Shown: positions 8,228 to 11,288 of the stretch, piece by piece | Numbering within the stretch: the stretch's first letter is position 1 | Layout of the letters: each line of letters begins with the position of its first letter | NCBI GenBank assembly: GCA_001768125.1 | Contig: MENB01000079.1 | Location: 2,937 to 14,224, forward strand | DNA from: Armatimonadetes bacterium RBG_19FT_COMBO_69_19 | GTDB taxonomy: Bacteria; Sysuimicrobiota; Sysuimicrobiia; Sysuimicrobiales; Kaftiobacteriaceae | Reading direction: 5' to 3' | Length of the DNA stretch: 11,288 bases | Position numbers and translations under genes: made by a program | The notes under the pieces: model-generated | What the model saw: only the letters and a program-made list of their open reading frames with translations | The model's database searches: none | What the model was told of the DNA's origin: nothing

Positions 8228-9325
8228 ATGAAGATCACCAATGTCGAAGGCTTCATCGTCCAGGTCCCGATCCGCCGGGCGATCGAGGATTCGATTCACC
8301 ACGTCCCGACCTGGGGCGTGCCCGGGGCGTTGATCAGGACCGACGAGGGCCTGACCGGCACCGGCTATACCGGCACGCACGCCAGAGGGGACGACCTCAT
8401 CAAGGGCGCGATCGAGAAACACCTCGGACCGGTCCTGGTTGGCCGCGATCCCTTCCACGTGAAGCAGATCTGGCAGGACCTCTATATGGGGCCGCTGCGC
8501 TGGGTCGGCCGGGCGGGGATCAGCCAGATGGCGCAGGCCGCGATCGACATCGCGCTGTGGGACATCATCGCCCAGGCTCAGGAGCAGCCGCTGTGGCGCG
8601 TGCTCGGCGCGGCCAAGACCGGCCCGGTCCCCACGTACAACACCGACGCGGGATGGCTGAACTGGACGGAAGCCGAGCTCATCGATGACATCCGGCGCCT
8701 GATCGACCAGGGCTGGCGGGCGGTGAAGATGAAGGTCGGTAAGCCGAGTCTGCAGGAGGACGTCCGGCGCGTGGCGGCCGTGCGCGCAGCAATCGGCGAT
8801 GAGGTTGACCTGATGGTGGACGCCAACACCATCTGGGACATCAACACCGCGATCAGTGCCGCGCGCCTCCTGGAACCCTACCGGTTGACGTGGCTGGAAG
8901 AACCCCTGCACCCCGATGACATCGGCGGCCACGCCAGGCTGGCCGAGGCGACCACGATTCCCATCGCGGTCGGGGAGAGCATCTACTCCAAGTACCTGTT
9001 CCGAGAGTACATGGCGCGGGGCGCGGTCGGCTACGTGCAGGTGGACGCGACGCGGGTCGGCGGCATCACGGAGTGGCTGGAGGTGGCGGCGACGGCGGCG
9101 ACGTTCGGTCTGCCGGTGGTCCCGCATCACGGGGACATGATGCAGGTCCACCAGCACCTCGTTGCGGCGACCCGCAACGCGCCGATGCTGGAGTACATCC
9201 CCTGGATCCTTGACCTGTTCGAGGACCCCGTGGACGTCCGGGAGGGAGTCCTGCACCTGCCTAAGCGGCCGGGCGCATCAACCCGGATGCGCAAGGACGC
9301 CTTCGAACGGTACCGTGTTGCCTAG
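8228..9325 (+). CDS. Mandelate racemase-subgroup enolase superfamily enzyme, probable sugar-acid dehydratase
   Basis: Cytoplasmic Mg-dependent enzyme, 365 residues, with an N-terminal capping domain (1 to about 120) and a modified TIM barrel. Every key residue of Pseudomonas mandelate racemase has a counterpart, most at a constant offset of +3: the KxK base K167-M-K169 (K164/K166), metal ligands D198, E224 and E250 (D195, E221, E247), N200 (N197), and the acid/base dyad D273 and H300 (D270/H297). E322 probably matches E317. The enzyme should therefore abstract the proton alpha to a carboxylate. Most members with this site that lie in sugar operons dehydrate aldonates or aldarates to 2-keto-3-deoxy acids. 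Epimerisation is possible. The substrate would fit the product of the SDR upstream after lactone opening, but this is inference. The ATG is 25 bp after the SDR stop and has only a weak ribosome binding site. Last gene of the operon, followed by a hairpin. Confidence 0.9.
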   Translation: MKITNVEGFIVQVPIRRAIEDSIHHVPTWGVPGALIRTDEGLTGTGYTGTHARGDDLIKGAIEKHLGPVLVGRDPFHVKQIWQDLYMGPLRWVGRAGISQMAQAAIDIALWDIIAQAQEQPLWRVLGAAKTGPVPTYNTDAGWLNWTEAELIDDIRRLIDQGWRAVKMKVGKPSLQEDVRRVAAVRAAIGDEVDLMVDANTIWDINTAISAARLLEPYRLTWLEEPLHPDDIGGHARLAEATTIPIAVGESIYSKYLFREYMARGAVGYVQVDATRVGGITEWLEVAATAATFGLPVVPHHGDMMQVHQHLVAATRNAPMLEYIPWILDLFEDPVDVREGVLHLPKRPGASTRMRKDAFERYRVA

Positions 9326-9369
9326 GGCCGTCTGAAAACGAGACGGCCCGCCGCGAAGCGGGCCGTCTC
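9325..9369. terminator. Three-arm hairpin between convergent genes, bidirectional terminator
   Basis: Arm A GGGCCGTCT (9325-9333, overlapping the stop codon), arm B (9340-9351, GAGACGGCCCGC) and arm C (9358-9369, GCGGGCCGTCTC). B and C form a perfect 12-bp stem with a 6-base loop. A and B can form a competing perfect 9-bp stem with a 7-base loop. Read on the minus strand, the 12-bp stem is followed by GTTTTC, a short U-tract, so it should terminate the membrane-protein transcript. On the plus strand no U-tract follows either stem, so termination of the operon there would be less canonical. It lies in the 75-bp gap between convergent genes. Confidence 0.8.
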
Positions 9370-9400
9370 CATGCCGGTTGATGCGTTTCTCGCTGGGTCG

Positions 9401-10126
9401 TTAGGCAGCCTTGCGGGCGCCTCCGTTCGCGCGGCGCTTCCTCGGGAACATCCAGCCCGTGAGGAAGGCCGGGCCCGCCTCAGTCCGCATCGTGATCGCG
9501 GTCCAGATGAGCCAGGCGATCATCCCCAGCGAGCTCACCATGAACAGGAGCACGTGGGAGACGAAGGCCGCGAAGACCATGACCGTCCCGACCGCAACGC
9601 TGAGGTAGCCGACGCTGCTGAACTTGCGGTCGGTCACCATCAACCGGCCGATGATCAAGACGCCGAGGCCCGTGGCCAGCGCGCTCAGGGATTCCAGTGA
9701 GTACACGAGACCCCGCAGCGCGTAGAACGCGTACGCGCCGCCGGTGGCGTTCGTCGCATAGAGCCCGGCCAGCGCGTCGAAGCCGGCCTGCCGCACGAGC
9801 ACGGCGGCCGCGAGGGTCCCGGCCCCGAACAGGCCCGCTCCCGCACCCAGGCGCGCGTTGCCCGCGTTATCCGAGCTGAAGCGGTCCTGCAGCGCGGCGA
9901 ACAGCACGGCCGTGCCGAGCGCGGCCAGTAATCCGCCCAGGATGTGCACGCTCCAGACCATCGCCGGGTGCTTGGTCATGAAAGGCAGGTACCGGTGTGG
10001 GTTGACCTGGTCCACGAAATCCAGGCCGGCGGTGGGGAAGATGAAGACGAAGCCCAGGAACACCCAGGCTGTCGCGATGCCAGCCACTAACCCTGCTTCA
10101 CCGCCGAGGCGGCGCAGGTTATCCAT
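9401..10126 (-). CDS. Predicted six-helix integral membrane protein of unknown function
   Basis: I do not recognise this 241-residue protein. It is very hydrophobic, with about six membrane segments: 11-31 (LVAGIATAWVFLGFVFIF), 57-79, 93-111, 143-163, 171-190 and 192-213. A soluble loop at about 32-55 contains DFVDQVNPHRYLPFMTKHP, and an Asn/Asp-rich turn lies at 81-90. The C-terminal tail is strongly basic (RKRRANGGARK, 229-239), consistent with both ends in the cytoplasm. Length and helix layout recall DUF4386-type proteins, but I see no diagnostic motif and do not assign it. The ATG at 10126 has GGAGGG eight bases upstream, which supports the start. It lies 101 bp downstream of the protease gene in the same direction, so it could have its own promoter. 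It converges with the sugar operon and ends 32 bp from the shared terminator hairpin. No link to sugar metabolism is visible. Confidence 0.85.
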   Translation of the reverse strand: MDNLRRLGGEAGLVAGIATAWVFLGFVFIFPTAGLDFVDQVNPHRYLPFMTKHPAMVWSVHILGGLLAALGTAVLFAALQDRFSSDNAGNARLGAGAGLFGAGTLAAAVLVRQAGFDALAGLYATNATGGAYAFYALRGLVYSLESLSALATGLGVLIIGRLMVTDRKFSSVGYLSVAVGTVMVFAAFVSHVLLFMVSSLGMIAWLIWTAITMRTEAGPAFLTGWMFPRKRRANGGARKAA

Positions 10127-10142
10127 GGATGAATCCCTCCCC

Positions 10143-10169
10143 TATCAAGGTTGAACAAACAACGTTCTC
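10143..10169 (-). promoter_or_regulatory. AT-rich segment upstream of the membrane-protein gene, possible promoter
   Basis: The gap 10127-10227 contains a locally A/T-rich stretch at 10143-10169, unusual in this high-GC window, directly upstream of the ribosome binding site of the membrane-protein gene. On the minus strand TTGATA lies just before the Shine-Dalgarno and GTTG/CAAC arms lie near it. I cannot fit a consensus -35/-10 pair, so only the composition supports a promoter. No strong terminator is visible after the protease gene: only a 4-bp GTCC/GGAC stem. Confidence 0.25.
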
Positions 10170-10227
10170 GGGCTGGTATCCGCGTACTCTGCCCGCTGGG
10201 GAGGGGGGTTAGTCGTCCGGAGGACCT

Positions 10228-11259
10228 TTAGGCGGCCTCATCCGGGAGCTCGGTCGGCTGCGTCAAAAGGGTCAGCCGCTCGGCTCCCCGCAGGACGTCC
10301 ACCATGAGGGCGTCGCCGATCGCGTGCCGGGCCAGCGCCCGCTGCAGGTCATCGGGCGAGGCGATGGCCGCTCCGCCCACCCGCACGAGGACGTCCCCGG
10401 GCGCCAAGCCGGCCCGCGCTGCCGCGGTGCTGGGCTGGACCTCCACCACGCGGACAGCCGTCGGAACCGTCAGAGCGTACTCGACCGCGAGCTGGCGGTC
10501 GACGGCGACCTGCTGGCCGGAGATGCCGAGGTAGGCGCGGCGCACGCGGCCGTCACGGATCAGCTGCGCGGTCACCCACTTGGCGGTGTTCGCCGGGATC
10601 GCGAAGCAGATGCCCTGGGAACCCATGATCACCGCGGTGTTGATGCCGATGACGCGGCCGCGGAAGTCCACCAGCGGCCCGCCCGAGTTGCCGGGGTTGA
10701 GGGCGGCGTCGGTCTGGATGATGTTCTCGATGAGCCGGCCCGACTGCGCGCGCAGGGACCGCCCGAGCGCGCTCACCACGCCGGTGGTCACCGTGGCCTG
10801 GAAGCCCAGCGGATTGCCGATCGCCACGACGAGCTGGCCCACGCGCAGGCGCGAGGAGTCGCCGAGCTCGGCCGAGGGCAGCCCGGACTCCAGGAGCCGC
10901 ACGACGGCCAGGTCGCTGTGCGGATCGTCCCCGACCACCTGCGCCTCGAGGGTGCGGCCGTCCTGCAGCCGGACCTCGATACGCCGCGAGCCGGAGACGA
11001 CGTGGCTGTTCGTCAGGACGTAGCCGTCGGGGGTGATGATGAGCCCGCTCCCGGCCCCGTGGAACTCGTCGAGCCCCCGGCGGCGGAAGCGCTCGGGCGC
11101 CGGACGCGCCACCGACACGCTGACGACGGCGGGTCCGGCCCGCTCCACGGCATCCACGACGGCACGTGAGAAGGCGTCCATCGCCTCCCGCTCCTCGCTC
11201 ACGCCGGAATCCGCCACCTGATTGACATCGACCTCGGATAGCATCTGCTCGACCCGCAC
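10228..11259 (-). CDS. HtrA/Do-type trypsin-like serine protease with PDZ domain, no export signal
   Basis: Serine protease of family S1C, 343 residues. The protease domain spans about 25-225 and the PDZ domain about 242-335 (RRAYLGISGQQV, then V-Q-P-S-T-A-A-A-R-A-G-L-A-P-G-D). The catalytic triad is intact: H86 in VLTNSHVV, D116 in DPHSDLAVV and S192 in NPGNSGGPL. The activation-domain text GNPLGFQATVTTGVVSALGR (148-167) is typical. Such proteins are usually exported or membrane-anchored, but the N-terminus here is acidic and polar (RVEQMLSEVDVNQVADSGVS), with no signal peptide or helix, so a cytoplasmic protease is predicted. There is only one PDZ domain, unlike DegP. Start choice: GGAGGT (11274-11269) lies nine bases before the GTG at 11259. 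The GTG at 11268 touches the Shine-Dalgarno and is less likely. Frame and stop are certain. Upstream sequence is outside the window. Confidence 0.93.
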   Translation of the reverse strand: MRVEQMLSEVDVNQVADSGVSEEREAMDAFSRAVVDAVERAGPAVVSVSVARPAPERFRRRGLDEFHGAGSGLIITPDGYVLTNSHVVSGSRRIEVRLQDGRTLEAQVVGDDPHSDLAVVRLLESGLPSAELGDSSRLRVGQLVVAIGNPLGFQATVTTGVVSALGRSLRAQSGRLIENIIQTDAALNPGNSGGPLVDFRGRVIGINTAVIMGSQGICFAIPANTAKWVTAQLIRDGRVRRAYLGISGQQVAVDRQLAVEYALTVPTAVRVVEVQPSTAAARAGLAPGDVLVRVGGAAIASPDDLQRALARHAIGDALMVDVLRGAERLTLLTQPTELPDEAA

Positions 11260-11288
11260 CGCTGCCACACCTCCGATGTGTCCGAGCG

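Noticed and set aside
10324..11169. Plus-strand open frame opposite the HtrA-type protease
   Set aside because: The HtrA frame has an intact triad and PDZ domain. The antisense translation is His/Asp/Gly-rich shadow text.

Overview
The window is high-GC DNA (well above 60% by eye), densely coded, with strong G/C preference at third codon positions in every gene. It suggests a high-GC, probably uncultivated soil or sediment bacterium such as Rokubacteria/Methylomirabilota, the CSP1-3/Armatimonadota group or Chloroflexota. That placement is a guess, because no rRNA or other marker gene is present. The main solute-binding protein has a Sec-type signal with no lipobox cysteine, which slightly favours a cell with a periplasm.

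Layout: (1) Positions 440 to 1, minus strand: the N-terminal 146 residues of a second sugar-type solute-binding protein, cut by the window edge and without a visible signal peptide. (2) Positions 441-653: a divergent intergenic region with a 12-bp direct repeat, a 7-bp direct repeat and an inverted repeat, the likely control region. (3) Positions 654-9325, plus strand: one tight seven-gene cluster consisting of solute-binding protein, two MalF/MalG-type permeases, an L-fucose/L-arabinose-isomerase-family enzyme, an AraB-type L-ribulokinase, a classical short-chain dehydrogenase and a mandelate-racemase-type enolase-superfamily enzyme. (4) Positions 9325-9369: a three-arm hairpin between convergent genes. 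(5) Minus strand: a six-helix membrane protein of unknown function (10126-9401) and, upstream of it, a cytosolic-looking HtrA/Do-type serine protease with a PDZ domain (11259-10228).

How the genes fit together: the transporter would import a monosaccharide or small glycoside, most plausibly a pentose or deoxyhexose. The isomerase and kinase would turn an aldose into a ketose phosphate. The dehydrogenase and the enolase-superfamily enzyme look like parts of an oxidative route (aldose to aldonate to 2-keto-3-deoxy acid). The ABC ATPase, a ribulose-5-phosphate epimerase (AraD type), an aldolase and a transcription factor are all missing from the window. The catabolic logic is therefore incomplete here, or it combines two routes.

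No phage, insertion sequence, CRISPR, tRNA or rRNA was seen. The least ordinary points are the signal-less solute-binding protein facing the operon, the two permeases that each carry an extra membrane-helix pair, the nested inverted repeats around the first permease start, and the isomerase/kinase plus oxidative-enzyme mixture.
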